Counted from the first letter of the stretch, positions 1 through 8,345 are shown. The stretch is DNA of 25,871 nucleotides from JBAVEL01 sp049587715 (GCA_049587715.1 JBAVEL010000124.1:1-25871), one strand, 5' to 3'. A program made the numbers and translations. Notes: generated from the letters alone by a model not told the origin.

Positions 1-192
1 CCGGACCGCTGCCGGCCTGTGCACCGCCCCCCGGCGCAGGGTCCTGAGGACGCACCCCCGGGTAGAGTGAGCACCCCCCGGGGGCCGGTGGTTCTGATGG
101 ACGGGGGGAAGCTCCTTCCGTTCGCCGGGGGCCCGTTGCGGAATGCGGTGTGCGTGCTTCGGGGCCACAGGCGCTTTCTCGGCCTCGCGGGA
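1..192. other. No supported gene at left edge
   Basis: This very GC-rich leader has short open frames on both strands, but their products are proline/arginine/glycine-rich, lack any domain and have no good ribosome-binding site. It is probably intergenic sequence between a gene outside the window and the receiver gene at 278. I see no hairpin with a U-tract here. Confidence 0.5.
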
Positions 193-221
193 TTGACTTC
201 TTCCCCCGATTCACGTATGTT
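193..221 (+). promoter_or_regulatory. Candidate sigma-70-type promoter for the receiver gene
   Basis: A TTGACT hexamer at 193-198 (5 of 6 to consensus) is followed after exactly 17 bases by TATGTT at 216-221 (4 of 6). Transcription would start near 228 and leave about a 50-base leader before the ATG at 278. This is a visual match only. Its position upstream of the only plus-strand gene in this part of the window supports it. Confidence 0.5.
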
Positions 222-277
222 CCCCTAAGCGGTTCCCTTCCCAATCTGTCTCAGACCTCACAGCGCGGCATCACCCT

Positions 278-709
278 ATGCCCAAAGAAGCCCGGACGGC
301 GGAACGGAAGCCCGTCCTCATCGTGGAAGACAGCCAGGACTTCTCGAACCTCATGCGGTTTGTGATCGAAGACCTGGGACTGGAAGCGGTGCAGGCCCCC
401 GTGGACGCCGATGACATCGTGTCCCTCGCCAAGGAGCACAAGCCGGTGACCATCCTGATGGACCTGGCCCTCCGGCGGAAGAGCGGCATGCAGTTCATCG
501 GAGACCTGAAGGCCGACCCGGAAACCAGGCAGATCCCCATCATCATCATCACCGGCAGGGAGCTGCCCGCCAAAGACGTCTTCGAACTGCAGATGCGCGG
601 CGTGAAGTACCTGCGGAAGGGGAGGGTGGAGATGGACGAGATCAAGGCCGAAATCCTGGATTCGGCAAAGGCGGGGAACCCCTCCTCAGCGGCCCCGAAG
701 ACCCCCTGA
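278..709 (+). CDS. Single-domain response regulator (receiver only)
   Basis: This 143-residue protein is essentially one CheY-like receiver domain with a short polar tail and no output domain. The acidic pair E17/D18 (in VLIVEDSQ), the likely phospho-acceptor D62 (in TILMDLAL), the T92 region (IIIITGR) and conserved-position K114 (YLRKG) fit a phosphorylatable receiver. The family relays phosphoryl groups from a histidine kinase to a partner protein. No kinase is adjacent. The gene is alone on the plus strand and converges on the GDH gene at 721, with an intrinsic terminator overlapping its stop codon. The ATG at 278 is the first sensible start, although its ribosome-binding site is weak. Partner and output are unknown. 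Confidence 0.88.
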   Translation: MPKEARTAERKPVLIVEDSQDFSNLMRFVIEDLGLEAVQAPVDADDIVSLAKEHKPVTILMDLALRRKSGMQFIGDLKADPETRQIPIIIITGRELPAKDVFELQMRGVKYLRKGRVEMDEIKAEILDSAKAGNPSSAAPKTP

Positions 710-722
710 GAGGGGTCTCTTT
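699..722 (+). terminator. Intrinsic terminator after the receiver gene
   Basis: The stem GACCCC (700-705) pairs with GGGGTC (712-717), extended by A699-T718, and is followed by TCTTT. The loop contains the TGA stop (707-709) of the receiver gene. It sits between two convergent genes. The U-tract serves the plus strand; the minus-strand side has only a short T-run. Confidence 0.7.
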
Positions 723-1968
723 ATACCCAGCCCCGGAGCTTGCAGGCCTCGGCTACCCGCGCGACGCCCACCACCATGGCGGCCAGCCGGGGGTGCACCT
801 TTTTCTCACGTACGGCCTCCTGGACGGCGTGATATGCCTGCGTGAGCTTCCGGTCCAGCCGTTCGTGCACCGTCTCCTCATCCCAGAAGAAAGAATAACT
901 GTCCTGCACCATCTCGAAGTACGAGACGGTCACCCCTCCTGCGCTCGCCAGGATATCCGGGATGACATGGATTCCCTTCTTGTAAAGAATCAGATCGGCT
1001 CCCGGCGTGGTCGGTCCGTTGGCCAGTTCGCATACCACCCTGGCCTTGATGCCATCGGCGTTTCTTTCGTTGATCGAGTTCTCCAGAGCGGCCGGATACA
1101 GAACGTCCACCTCCATGCCCAGGACCGCATCGCGGTCCATGGCCCGTCCTCCGGGGAAGTTCACGACCGATCCGGTTTTGAGTTTGTGGGTCACGAGCTC
1201 CTTCGGATCCAGCCCTGCGTCGTTGTAAACGGCGCCCCGTGAGTCGCAAACCGCCACCAGCCGGCCCCCGCCAAGAAGCTCTTGATGCAGGAGGGCGGCG
1301 CGCTGTCCCGCGTTTCCGAAGCCCTGAATCGCGTACTTCCCGTGCGGATCCACTCCGTACGTGCGGCAGGCCTCCCGCACCGTGATAACACCTCCACGTG
1401 CCGTGGCGTCGCGGCGTCCCTCCGTGCCCCCCACCTGCTTCGGCTTGTCTGTCAGCACGCCGGGTTGATGGCGCTGCAGGATGGTTTCGTATTCGTCCAT
1501 CATCCACGCCATGGTCTGGGGGTTTGTGTAGACGTCCGGTGCCGGGATGTCCTTGTCGATACCGATCAGCTGGACGACTGCGCGCACATAGGCGCGTGCA
1601 AGCAGCTCCAGCTCGCGCTCCGACATGGAGCGGGGGTCGCAGACAACACCGCCCTTTCCGCCTCCCAGAGGAAGATCAACAACCGCGGTCTTCCATGCCA
1701 TCCATCCTGCCAGTGCGCGGATCGTGTCGACGGTTTCGTCCGGATGGAACCGGATACCTCCCTTGGCCGGCCCGCGGGCGTAGTTGTACTGGATCCGGTA
1801 GCCGTGGAAGACGCGCACAGCCCCGTTGTCCATCCGGACCGGCAACGTGCACTTGAATTCGCGCTGGGGCCAGAGGAGAAGCTGGGTGGTCGGGTCATCC
1901 AGGCGGAGAATTCTCGCTGCCTGCAGCACCTGCTGCTGCTCCACGTCGAAGGAGTTGTATGATTTCAT
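721..1968 (-). CDS. Glu/Leu/Phe/Val-type dehydrogenase (GDH paralog 1, 415 aa)
   Basis: NAD(P)-dependent glutamate dehydrogenase family enzyme, interconverting glutamate and 2-oxoglutarate plus ammonia. Substrate-domain signatures are clear: K69 in GPAKGGIRF, K93, catalytic K105 in GGGKGG and catalytic D145 in DIPAPD. The Rossmann fold follows with GFGNAG at 216-221. The length is normal for the 410-430-residue subfamily. I chose the ATG at 1968 because an AAGGAG lies just upstream (about 1980-1985) and MKSYNSFD begins the usual N-terminus; the frame stays open to 2082 without family similarity. It is last in a unit with a zinc-ribbon protein (34-base gap) and a PEP-synthase-like protein. It is one of three GDH-family genes in the window. 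Substrate could be another amino acid. Confidence 0.93.
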   Translation of the reverse strand: MKSYNSFDVEQQQVLQAARILRLDDPTTQLLLWPQREFKCTLPVRMDNGAVRVFHGYRIQYNYARGPAKGGIRFHPDETVDTIRALAGWMAWKTAVVDLPLGGGKGGVVCDPRSMSERELELLARAYVRAVVQLIGIDKDIPAPDVYTNPQTMAWMMDEYETILQRHQPGVLTDKPKQVGGTEGRRDATARGGVITVREACRTYGVDPHGKYAIQGFGNAGQRAALLHQELLGGGRLVAVCDSRGAVYNDAGLDPKELVTHKLKTGSVVNFPGGRAMDRDAVLGMEVDVLYPAALENSINERNADGIKARVVCELANGPTTPGADLILYKKGIHVIPDILASAGGVTVSYFEMVQDSYSFFWDEETVHERLDRKLTQAYHAVQEAVREKKVHPRLAAMVVGVARVAEACKLRGWV

Positions 1969-2002
1969 GGGAAGAATCTCTCCTTGGTAAGGGTCCTTCC
2001 GA

Positions 2003-2203
2003 TCAGGCTTGCCCCGCATCGGGACTGCCCGGCGGTTTCGGCAGGACGATCTTGTACCAGCAATGCCGGCACATGAGGGCACGGTCCACGCCGAGCAGAA
2101 CCTTCTCCCACGGGCTCAATTCCGTCCCGCAGTGTGGGCAGGCAGAGGGGACCTGTCCGCCCTTGTCCTGTGGTTTGCCGTGTCCTGGCCTTTCTTCGGG
2201 CAC
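2003..2203 (-). CDS. Small zinc-ribbon protein (66 aa)
   Basis: A 66-residue protein with two CxxC knuckles, C22/C25 (ACPHCG) and C45/C48 (MCRHCW), which should bind one zinc. There is no signal peptide or membrane segment. The GTG start at 2203 lies one base after the TAG stop (2205-2207) of the PEP-synthase-like gene and is preceded by GGAGG inside that gene's last codons, so translation is probably coupled. The GDH start is 34 bases downstream. Role unknown; such ribbons often mediate protein or nucleic-acid contacts. The Shine-Dalgarno, tight packing and intact metal-binding pattern argue that this is a real gene. Confidence 0.75.
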   Translation of the reverse strand: MPEERPGHGKPQDKGGQVPSACPHCGTELSPWEKVLLGVDRALMCRHCWYKIVLPKPPGSPDAGQA

Positions 2204-2204
2204 G

Positions 2205-5200
2205 CTACACCTCCGGTTTCAGTATGATGCCTCGGCCGGAATGGCCGTTGATCTTCACGACGATCGGCCGCTCGAAGCGGAGATGACGTGTCAAGGCCTT
2301 CTCCTCGACGGGTTTCTGGGCCAGCAGCCATTCCCAGTCCAAGAACCCATCCTTGTCCCGTGAGCCGACGGTGAAGTATCCCACCATGAACGATGTGATG
2401 TTCTGAAAGAAGTGGGATCCCTGCGATGGGGTGACATCCATATCCTTGAAGCCCGCTTCCACAATCGCGCGTGCCCCCGAGATCGCCTCCCACTTGATGG
2501 GAATCCCCAGCCAGGGATCGAGGGACCCCCACCTTCCCATTCCCACGAGCAGATAGTGCCTCCCCATGGCGAGAAGCTGCTCGTTGAAGATCCCCACCTC
2601 CCGTGCAACGTCCAGGGTTCGGGACCGGTCAAAGGTGTCGTAGTTCACCAGCACCACGTCAAAGATGTCGGCCATCACGCCGTTTCCCAGAACGTGGGCA
2701 CTGCTGCAAATGAGCTGTTCCGTATCGCAGGCATCGAGGTTCAGTTCTTCCACTTCGCGACTCAGGACAAGGGGCCGCATCTGAAGCAGGCCGAACTCCC
2801 GGGGGGCATGTGGCGGGGGCGTCATGTTGACGGCGAATTCGATTTCCACGGGTGTCCCCATCCCCCAGGTCCCCATGTCGAGAAGCAGCTCGAGGACCTG
2901 CGGAAGGGGGAACAGTCTGTGACGGAGTACGGGGGCGAACGTGACAAGGCGGGTCCCGCGTCTGTTGAGGCCGTCGTACACCATGTCGTTGTCCGCATCG
3001 TAGGTCGAGCCCACGAACGCCAGGGTGCCATCGGCCTCGGCCACCCCCAGGTTGTGCCGCCGCAGGAGAGGATCCTCGATGTCGGGAGTCTCCGCCACGG
3101 CACCATCCAGATCCAGCGCGTAGAACTCGTTCTGGTTGTTGTTGAGGGTCTCCTCGGTGGAGTAGAACTGCAGGAGATGGTGGGGGTACTTTGGGCAGAA
3201 ACGAACTGTCATGCCCCCGTCCACCACCACTTTGCCGAGCCCGAGACCGACGGAGACAATCCCGTCAAGCGCTGTTTGAGGGAGGAGGGGATAGAAGTTG
3301 TATGACTTGGCCACCCCGGAGAAGGCCGGATAGAACCGGTTCCCGCGCGTTGCACCGATCATCTTCTGGACGATCACGGCCATCTTCTCCTCTTCCAGGC
3401 GGTAGCTGGTTACCCTGATATAGTCCTTGGCCGCCTGGTAGAAGGTGGAGGCATAGACGCGCTTGATCGACGTGACGAGTTCGGCGAGGCGAATGAACTG
3501 GTTGGGGTTGTTGTTCGGAATCATGTACGTCTCGTACACCCCGGCGAAGGGGTGATACTGGGAATCCTCGAGAAGACTGGAGGATCTGACGGCGAGCGGG
3601 TCGCGGATCAGGTCCAGGAAGGCTGCGAGCTCTCCCAGAACATCCTCAGGGAACTTCTTGGCTTCGACAAACCGGCGCGTGATCTCCCTGTCGTCGGTGC
3701 AATTCAGCGCAAACGTGCGGAGATCGTTCTCGTCCACGAACGCGTCGAAGACATCGGTCCCGAGCACGACCGCGGGGGGAACATATACCTTCACTCCCTC
3801 GAAGCGGTCCCCGATATCGTAATTGTTGATGAGGATGTTTACAAAGCCGAGACCGCGGGCCTTCCCTCCCAGGGAGCCGCCCCCGATTCGCGCGAAGGTG
3901 CTCGCCGGGAGAAAGGTGTTCTTGGAGAAGTCCGTGATGATGCCCCGCTGGCGGAGCTGGTGGTAGGCGTGGAGGGACGAGATCAGGTCCTCCCGCAGGG
4001 CGGCGACAGAGGGATAGTCGCTCACTTTGCGGGGCCGGAGCCGGTGGGCCAGCCAGAATTCGGTGCGCGCTTTCAGCCAGTTCGAGAAGTGGTTCCTCTC
4101 GGCGTGGTAGAGGATGCTCTCTTCCGGGACCAGGTGCAATTGCTCTTCCAGAGTGCGGAGGTCCGTTGCGCGGCCGACCTCCAGTCCCTCGGCTGTCCGG
4201 AAGACGAAATCCCCGAAACTGAAATGGCGGACCATGAACTGACGCAGGTCCTGGTTCAACGTGGGGGAGTCCTTCAGGACGAAGGCGCACTTCTGCGCCC
4301 TGCAATCGGCCTCCAACCCCCGACCGGTGGATTGCAGGAGGATGGGGATGTCCTGGTGGCTTGCCTTGACCGCGCAGGCGAACTCAAGACCGGCTCTCGG
4401 GTTCGGATGTCCCGCCTGCGGGAAATCCACATCCGAGATAACGCCCAGAATGAAGTCCTCATACTGGCGGAAGAAAGTCCAGGCCTCCTCATAGTTCGTG
4501 CAGAGAATGATCTTGGGCCGGGCCCTCATCCGGAGATACTTGTGAGAGAGGTTGATGCCCTCGGAAATGAGCCGTTGGGACTGGTTGAGAATCTCGGTGT
4601 AGATCAGGGGGAGAAAGGAGGAATAGTACCGTACGTTGTCCTCGATCAGGATGATGGACTGGACACCCACGATGTTCGTGTCGTCCTCCACATTCATCCT
4701 GTCCTCTATGTGTTTGATGATCGCAATGATGAGCCGGTAGTCCCCCTGCCAGATAAAAACCCTGTCGAACACCGACGTATCGTGGTGCGTGAGCAGGTCC
4801 TTGAGCTCCCTGTTGTCGTACGCAAGTAGAACAATGGGCGTGTTCAGGCCGGCCGCCCGGAGGTCGCGCGCAAACTTCAGGGCTCCCATATCCTCGATAT
4901 GGAGCGTGGTGATGATGAGATCAAACCGGCGCTCCTCGGCGGCAAGAGCGATCGCTTCTTTGCCGCTGGAGACGCGGGTGATCTCAGGGGAGTGGCTCAG
5001 GTGGAGTCCCTGGTACTCGTTCCTGATAAGCTCATAAAGGCGTCCATCCTCCTCGAACAGATAGAGATCGTAGAGGCTCGAGACCAGGAGGACGTCCCGG
5101 ATGCGGCGGCGCATCAGATTCTGGAAGCCCTGGAACCGGGTGCCGTACCCGTGCTCCACCCACAGGGGTTCGCTGTCGCGGGGACGCCGGGGGATGTCGG

Positions 5201-5213
5201 GTGGTGTCGTCAT
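2205..5213 (-). CDS. PEP-synthase-like ATP-grasp protein with receiver-like N-terminal domains
   Basis: This protein of about 1002 residues has two receiver-like (CheY fold) regions in its first third: one near residues 35-180 (FDLIITTLHIED) and a second near 190-340 (SIILIEDN, ISDVDFP). A PEP/pyruvate-binding ATP-grasp domain of the PpsA/PPDK type follows, with GGGSLGGKARGL near 441, AVRSSSLLEDS near 541, IVQKMIG and LLQMRPLVLS near 811. A C-terminal region of about 190 residues is unassigned. I do not see the GG-x-SHAA-type phosphohistidine swivel or the C-terminal PEP/pyruvate barrel, so ordinary PEP synthase activity is unlikely; ATP-dependent phosphotransfer regulated by the receivers is an inference. 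The ATG at 5213 was chosen because the longer frame runs back through a terminator; no clear Shine-Dalgarno is visible. First gene of its unit. Confidence 0.85.
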   Translation of the reverse strand: MTTPPDIPRRPRDSEPLWVEHGYGTRFQGFQNLMRRRIRDVLLVSSLYDLYLFEEDGRLYELIRNEYQGLHLSHSPEITRVSSGKEAIALAAEERRFDLIITTLHIEDMGALKFARDLRAAGLNTPIVLLAYDNRELKDLLTHHDTSVFDRVFIWQGDYRLIIAIIKHIEDRMNVEDDTNIVGVQSIILIEDNVRYYSSFLPLIYTEILNQSQRLISEGINLSHKYLRMRARPKIILCTNYEEAWTFFRQYEDFILGVISDVDFPQAGHPNPRAGLEFACAVKASHQDIPILLQSTGRGLEADCRAQKCAFVLKDSPTLNQDLRQFMVRHFSFGDFVFRTAEGLEVGRATDLRTLEEQLHLVPEESILYHAERNHFSNWLKARTEFWLAHRLRPRKVSDYPSVAALREDLISSLHAYHQLRQRGIITDFSKNTFLPASTFARIGGGSLGGKARGLGFVNILINNYDIGDRFEGVKVYVPPAVVLGTDVFDAFVDENDLRTFALNCTDDREITRRFVEAKKFPEDVLGELAAFLDLIRDPLAVRSSSLLEDSQYHPFAGVYETYMIPNNNPNQFIRLAELVTSIKRVYASTFYQAAKDYIRVTSYRLEEEKMAVIVQKMIGATRGNRFYPAFSGVAKSYNFYPLLPQTALDGIVSVGLGLGKVVVDGGMTVRFCPKYPHHLLQFYSTEETLNNNQNEFYALDLDGAVAETPDIEDPLLRRHNLGVAEADGTLAFVGSTYDADNDMVYDGLNRRGTRLVTFAPVLRHRLFPLPQVLELLLDMGTWGMGTPVEIEFAVNMTPPPHAPREFGLLQMRPLVLSREVEELNLDACDTEQLICSSAHVLGNGVMADIFDVVLVNYDTFDRSRTLDVAREVGIFNEQLLAMGRHYLLVGMGRWGSLDPWLGIPIKWEAISGARAIVEAGFKDMDVTPSQGSHFFQNITSFMVGYFTVGSRDKDGFLDWEWLLAQKPVEEKALTRHLRFERPIVVKINGHSGRGIILKPEV

Positions 5214-5300
5214 GGGGTGAAGGGGCCTGTCCGCGCCTGCTCCAGGATCGAATGTACGAAACGGGGACCCGGGGGGCAATCCCCGGAGCCGGGGGAAAAC

Positions 5301-5332
5301 GGAACGGGGTGGCCCGCGAGCCACCCCGTTCC
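5301..5332 (-). terminator. Strong intrinsic terminator after GDH paralog 2
   Basis: A perfect 13-bp inverted repeat, GGAACGGGGTGGC (5301-5313) against GCCACCCCGTTCC (5320-5332), has a 6-base loop. Read on the minus strand it is followed by GTTTTCCCCC. It lies 16 bases past the GDH stop at 5349 and separates the long upstream operon from the PEP-synthase-like unit. Confidence 0.85.
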
Positions 5333-5348
5333 ACGAATCCGGGGGATC

Positions 5349-6710
5349 TTACACGATTCCCTGGTCCATCATCGCATCAGCGACCTTGAGGAACCCGGCG
5401 ATGTTTGCCCCGTTGACGTAGTTCCCCGGCGTCCCGAAGCGCTCCGCAGTCTCGACACACGCCTTGTGGATGCTCTTCATGATCAGGAACAGGCGGTTGT
5501 CCACCTCCTCCCGGGTCCACGGCAGCCGCATGCTGTTCTGCGACATCTCCAGGCCGGACGTGGCAACCCCTCCTGCGTTTGCCGCTTTGCCGGGTCCGTA
5601 CAGGATCCCGGCATCCACGAAGATCTTCACGCCGTCGATGGTCGTGGGCATGTTGGCGCCCTCCGACACAACGTACACACCGTTCTTCACGAGGATCTGT
5701 GCGTCCTTCCCGTTGATCTCGTTCTGCGTGGCGCTCGGAAAGGCGCAGTCGGCCTTGTGGCCCCAAAGGGGATTGGAGGGCGCGGAAGCATCAAGCGGAA
5801 CGTATGTCACCCCCTTGAATGCGTCCGCATAGTCCTTGATCCTCCCCCGCTTGACGTTCTTGAGTTCCATGACGAACGCCAGCTTCTTCTTGTCTATCCC
5901 GGCCGGGTCGTAGATGTAGCCGGTCGAGTCCGAGAGAGTGACCGCCTTGCCTCCCAGCTCGATGATCTTCTCGACCGTGTATTGCGCCACATTCCCGCTG
6001 CCGGAAACGAGGCACGCCTTCCCCTCGAGAGTCTGTCCCCGCGTCTTCAGCATCTCGGCTGCGAAGTACACCGCGCCGTACCCCGTGGCTTCCGGCCTGA
6101 TGAGGGAGCCGCCCCAGTTGAGCCCCTTGCCCGTCAGGACGCCCGTGAACTCGTTCCGGAGCCGCTTGTACTGTCCGAAGAGGTAGCCGATTTCCCGGCC
6201 GCCGACGCCGATGTCACCCGCCGGGACGTCCGTGTTGGGGCCGATGTGACGACACAGCTCGTTCATGAAACTCTGGCAGAACCGCATCACCTCTGCGTCG
6301 CTTTTCCCCTTGGGATCGAAGTCGGATCCTCCCTTCCCGCCGCCCATGGGGAGGGTCGTCAGGCTGTTCTTGAACACCTGCTCGAAGGCGAGGAACTTCA
6401 GGATGCCGAGTGTCACGGAGGGGTGGAAGCGGAGACCTCCCTTGTAAGGGCCGATCGCGCTGTTCATCTCGATGCGGAATCCCCTGTTGACATGCACCTG
6501 TCCCTGGTCGTCCACCCACGGGACACGGAACATGATGACGCGCTCCGGCTCGATGATGCGCTCCAGTATCCGGGCGGTCCGGTATTCCGGATAGCGTTCG
6601 AGAACGAGGGTCAGGGAGTCCACAACTTCCTGCACGGCTTGGTGGAACTCCGGCTCGGCGGGGTTCTTGGCCCTGACCTGAGCCATGAGACTCGCGGCGT
6701 AGTCAGACAT
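5349..6710 (-). CDS. gdhA: NADP-type hexameric glutamate dehydrogenase (GDH paralog 2, 453 aa)
   Basis: The closest of the three paralogs to classical bacterial GdhA, which catalyses reductive amination of 2-oxoglutarate with ammonia, usually using NADPH. The N-terminus with LERYPEYR, K90 in GPYKGGLRFHP, K114, catalytic K126 in PMGGGKGG, D166 in DVPAGDIGVGGRE and the nucleotide loop GSGN at 237-240 are typical, and 453 residues is close to the family's usual length of about 450. The start at 6710 has AAGGAG at 6719-6724 with 8-base spacing; an in-frame ATG at 6737 lacks this support. It is last in the operon headed by GDH paralog 3, 54 bases after the glutamate-synthase-like gene, with a UUCG-capped hairpin between them. 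Coenzyme preference is inferred from subfamily. Confidence 0.94.
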   Translation of the reverse strand: MSDYAASLMAQVRAKNPAEPEFHQAVQEVVDSLTLVLERYPEYRTARILERIIEPERVIMFRVPWVDDQGQVHVNRGFRIEMNSAIGPYKGGLRFHPSVTLGILKFLAFEQVFKNSLTTLPMGGGKGGSDFDPKGKSDAEVMRFCQSFMNELCRHIGPNTDVPAGDIGVGGREIGYLFGQYKRLRNEFTGVLTGKGLNWGGSLIRPEATGYGAVYFAAEMLKTRGQTLEGKACLVSGSGNVAQYTVEKIIELGGKAVTLSDSTGYIYDPAGIDKKKLAFVMELKNVKRGRIKDYADAFKGVTYVPLDASAPSNPLWGHKADCAFPSATQNEINGKDAQILVKNGVYVVSEGANMPTTIDGVKIFVDAGILYGPGKAANAGGVATSGLEMSQNSMRLPWTREEVDNRLFLIMKSIHKACVETAERFGTPGNYVNGANIAGFLKVADAMMDQGIV

Positions 6711-6742
6711 AGACAGCACTCCTTGGTGGGTGGACAAATGGT

Positions 6743-6761
6743 CCGGTTTCCGAAGAACCGG
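6743..6761 (-). promoter_or_regulatory. UUCG-capped hairpin between the glutamate-synthase-like gene and gdhA
   Basis: On the minus strand CCGGTT pairs with AACCGG around a C-UUCG-G loop with one bulged A, starting 3 bases after the TAA of the upstream gene. Only a weak T-run follows (ACCATTTG), so it looks like an attenuator, a leaky terminator or an mRNA-stabilising element, not a full terminator. The gdhA Shine-Dalgarno lies downstream and is not sequestered. Confidence 0.5.
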
Positions 6762-6764
6762 TGT

Positions 6765-8345
6765 TTAGCGGAGTATTGCTTCGACTTCCTCTCGATCCAC
6801 GTCCATGACAAACGGAATGCCGCTGACGGCCTCGGCGTCCCGTGTGAGGGATGCGATGTCCCCCCGCGTCAGTTCGGCCAGGGTGAATTTCCGGCTTCCC
6901 GCCAGAAGCTGGCGGAGCCCCTGGGCGAGGCGTTCGTAGTATGTGTAGAGCCCGATGGCCCCCGCAGGAAGCCGCTCGAACTCATCGTTGCCCAGCTCGC
7001 TGCGCAGGGCGGAGGCGGTCACAAAGATCTCGTCCTTCGAGCTTCCGAACCGCTCCACGTACACCGGGAGCTGTCCCTCGTCAATCGCCCTGCCGATGGT
7101 CTTTCCCACCATGGCTGCTGCGATGGGCCCGCGCGCCATGCCCACCAGCCTCACATACGGCGCACCCAGGGCAAGGCCCTTGAAGATCTGGTCTTCAAAG
7201 GTAAACCCGCCCGCCACCGCGAGGGCGGGAACATACCGCTTCTGGGAGGCGAGGCGATGGACGTATGTGTAGAGCAGCGAATGCAGCTCCACTGGAGGTA
7301 CGCCCCATTCATTCATCATCCGCCAGGGGCTCATGCCCGTGCCGCCTCCGGCCCCGTCCACCGTGAGGAGGTCCAGCTTGTATGTGGAGGCGTACTTCAC
7401 CGCGCGGGCAAGATCCGCCGGGCGGTAGGCGCCCGTCTTCAGGAAGACATATCTGGCTCCCGCCTTCCGGAGCTCATCGACCCTCCGGGCGAAGGACTCC
7501 TCGCTCACCATGCCCACCCGGGAGTGCCGCTCGAATTCCTTGAAGGCCCCCCGCTCGAACGCCTTGATCACGTTCTCGTCCATCGGGTTCGGGAGCACGA
7601 CATAGCCCCGCTGGTAGAGAGTTTGCGCCTTCTTGAGGTTTCGGATCTTCACCTCTCCGCCGATGTCTTTGGCCCCCTGGCCCCACTTGAGCTCCACGCA
7701 CTCCACGCCGAGCTTCTGGATGGCGTATTCCTGGATGGCGAGGCGCGTATCTTCCACGTTGGCTTGAACGACAATGGCTCCGTATCCGTCCCGCATGTTG
7801 TCCTTGAAGAGACTCACGCGGCGCTTCAGATCCACCGTCTCCACCACGTGCCCTCCCTGCAGGACGGATTCCATGTCCATGCCCACCACATTCTCGCCGA
7901 TCGTGAGCCCTGTTCCGGAGAGAGCCGACCCGATCGCGAGACCCTCCCAGTTGTTCTTGGCGATGTCGGTGGATCCGATGCCGGGGATGATCCAGGGGTA
8001 ACGGAACTTCAGCCCTCCGTCACGGCCGAAACGCACTTCCAGGTTCACGTTCGGGAAGATGGCCTTGTCGCTGTCGGCCTCGATGCCGTGGGCCCCGACA
8101 GCCGTCCCCATGATGTTGAAGTGCGAATAGTCGACGGGATAGACCTTTTCCCCCGCGGTCGTGATCACGCCGAAGGGCTGGGGGTAGATGACCTCGTGCC
8201 CGCGGTAGGCCGACTTGCCGATCTCACACATCCCGATGCAGCCGTCCACGCAGGTGACGCACATCCCCGAGGCCGGAACAACGGAATGTTCCGTCCTGTT
8301 CTTCGTCAGGGTTGCCGCAGTTGCATTGATCCGTGACAGTGACAT
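6765..8345 (-). CDS. Stand-alone glutamate-synthase-like FMN-domain protein (526 aa)
   Basis: Corresponds to the FMN-binding synthase domain of glutamate synthase without the N-terminal glutaminase or C-terminal GXGXG domain. The TVDGAGGGTGMSP segment matches the conserved FMN/2-oxoglutarate loop of GltB. An N-terminal cysteine cluster C29-x2-C32-x3-C36-x3-C40 suggests an iron-sulfur cluster. The usual 3Fe-4S cysteine motif of GltB is absent; that region reads GMARGPIAAAMVG. The enzyme may use free ammonia, or may be another flavin oxidoreductase; the reaction is not settled. The start at 8345 has AAAGGAG 5 bases upstream; an ATG at 8360 overlaps the preceding stop (ATGA) but has worse spacing. 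Its neighbours supply NAD(P)H- and ferredoxin-type redox partners. Confidence 0.85.
   Translation of the reverse strand: MSLSRINATAATLTKNRTEHSVVPASGMCVTCVDGCIGMCEIGKSAYRGHEVIYPQPFGVITTAGEKVYPVDYSHFNIMGTAVGAHGIEADSDKAIFPNVNLEVRFGRDGGLKFRYPWIIPGIGSTDIAKNNWEGLAIGSALSGTGLTIGENVVGMDMESVLQGGHVVETVDLKRRVSLFKDNMRDGYGAIVVQANVEDTRLAIQEYAIQKLGVECVELKWGQGAKDIGGEVKIRNLKKAQTLYQRGYVVLPNPMDENVIKAFERGAFKEFERHSRVGMVSEESFARRVDELRKAGARYVFLKTGAYRPADLARAVKYASTYKLDLLTVDGAGGGTGMSPWRMMNEWGVPPVELHSLLYTYVHRLASQKRYVPALAVAGGFTFEDQIFKGLALGAPYVRLVGMARGPIAAAMVGKTIGRAIDEGQLPVYVERFGSSKDEIFVTASALRSELGNDEFERLPAGAIGLYTYYERLAQGLRQLLAGSRKFTLAELTRGDIASLTRDAEAVSGIPFVMDVDREEVEAILR

Noticed and set aside
168..184. GG-N10-GC upstream of the first receiver gene
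   Set aside because: Both boxes are weak (AGGCGC and CGGC); the sigma-70-like pair at 193-221 is a better candidate.
3552..4829. A 425-codon plus-strand open frame
   Set aside because: It is the antisense shadow of the PEP-synthase-like gene and lacks any motif.
4899..8336. A 1145-codon open frame on the plus strand
   Set aside because: It runs antisense through the PEP-synthase-like, gdhA and glutamate-synthase-like genes. Its product is His/Arg/Asp/Val-rich with no domain; long antisense frames are expected opposite GC-rich coding sequence.
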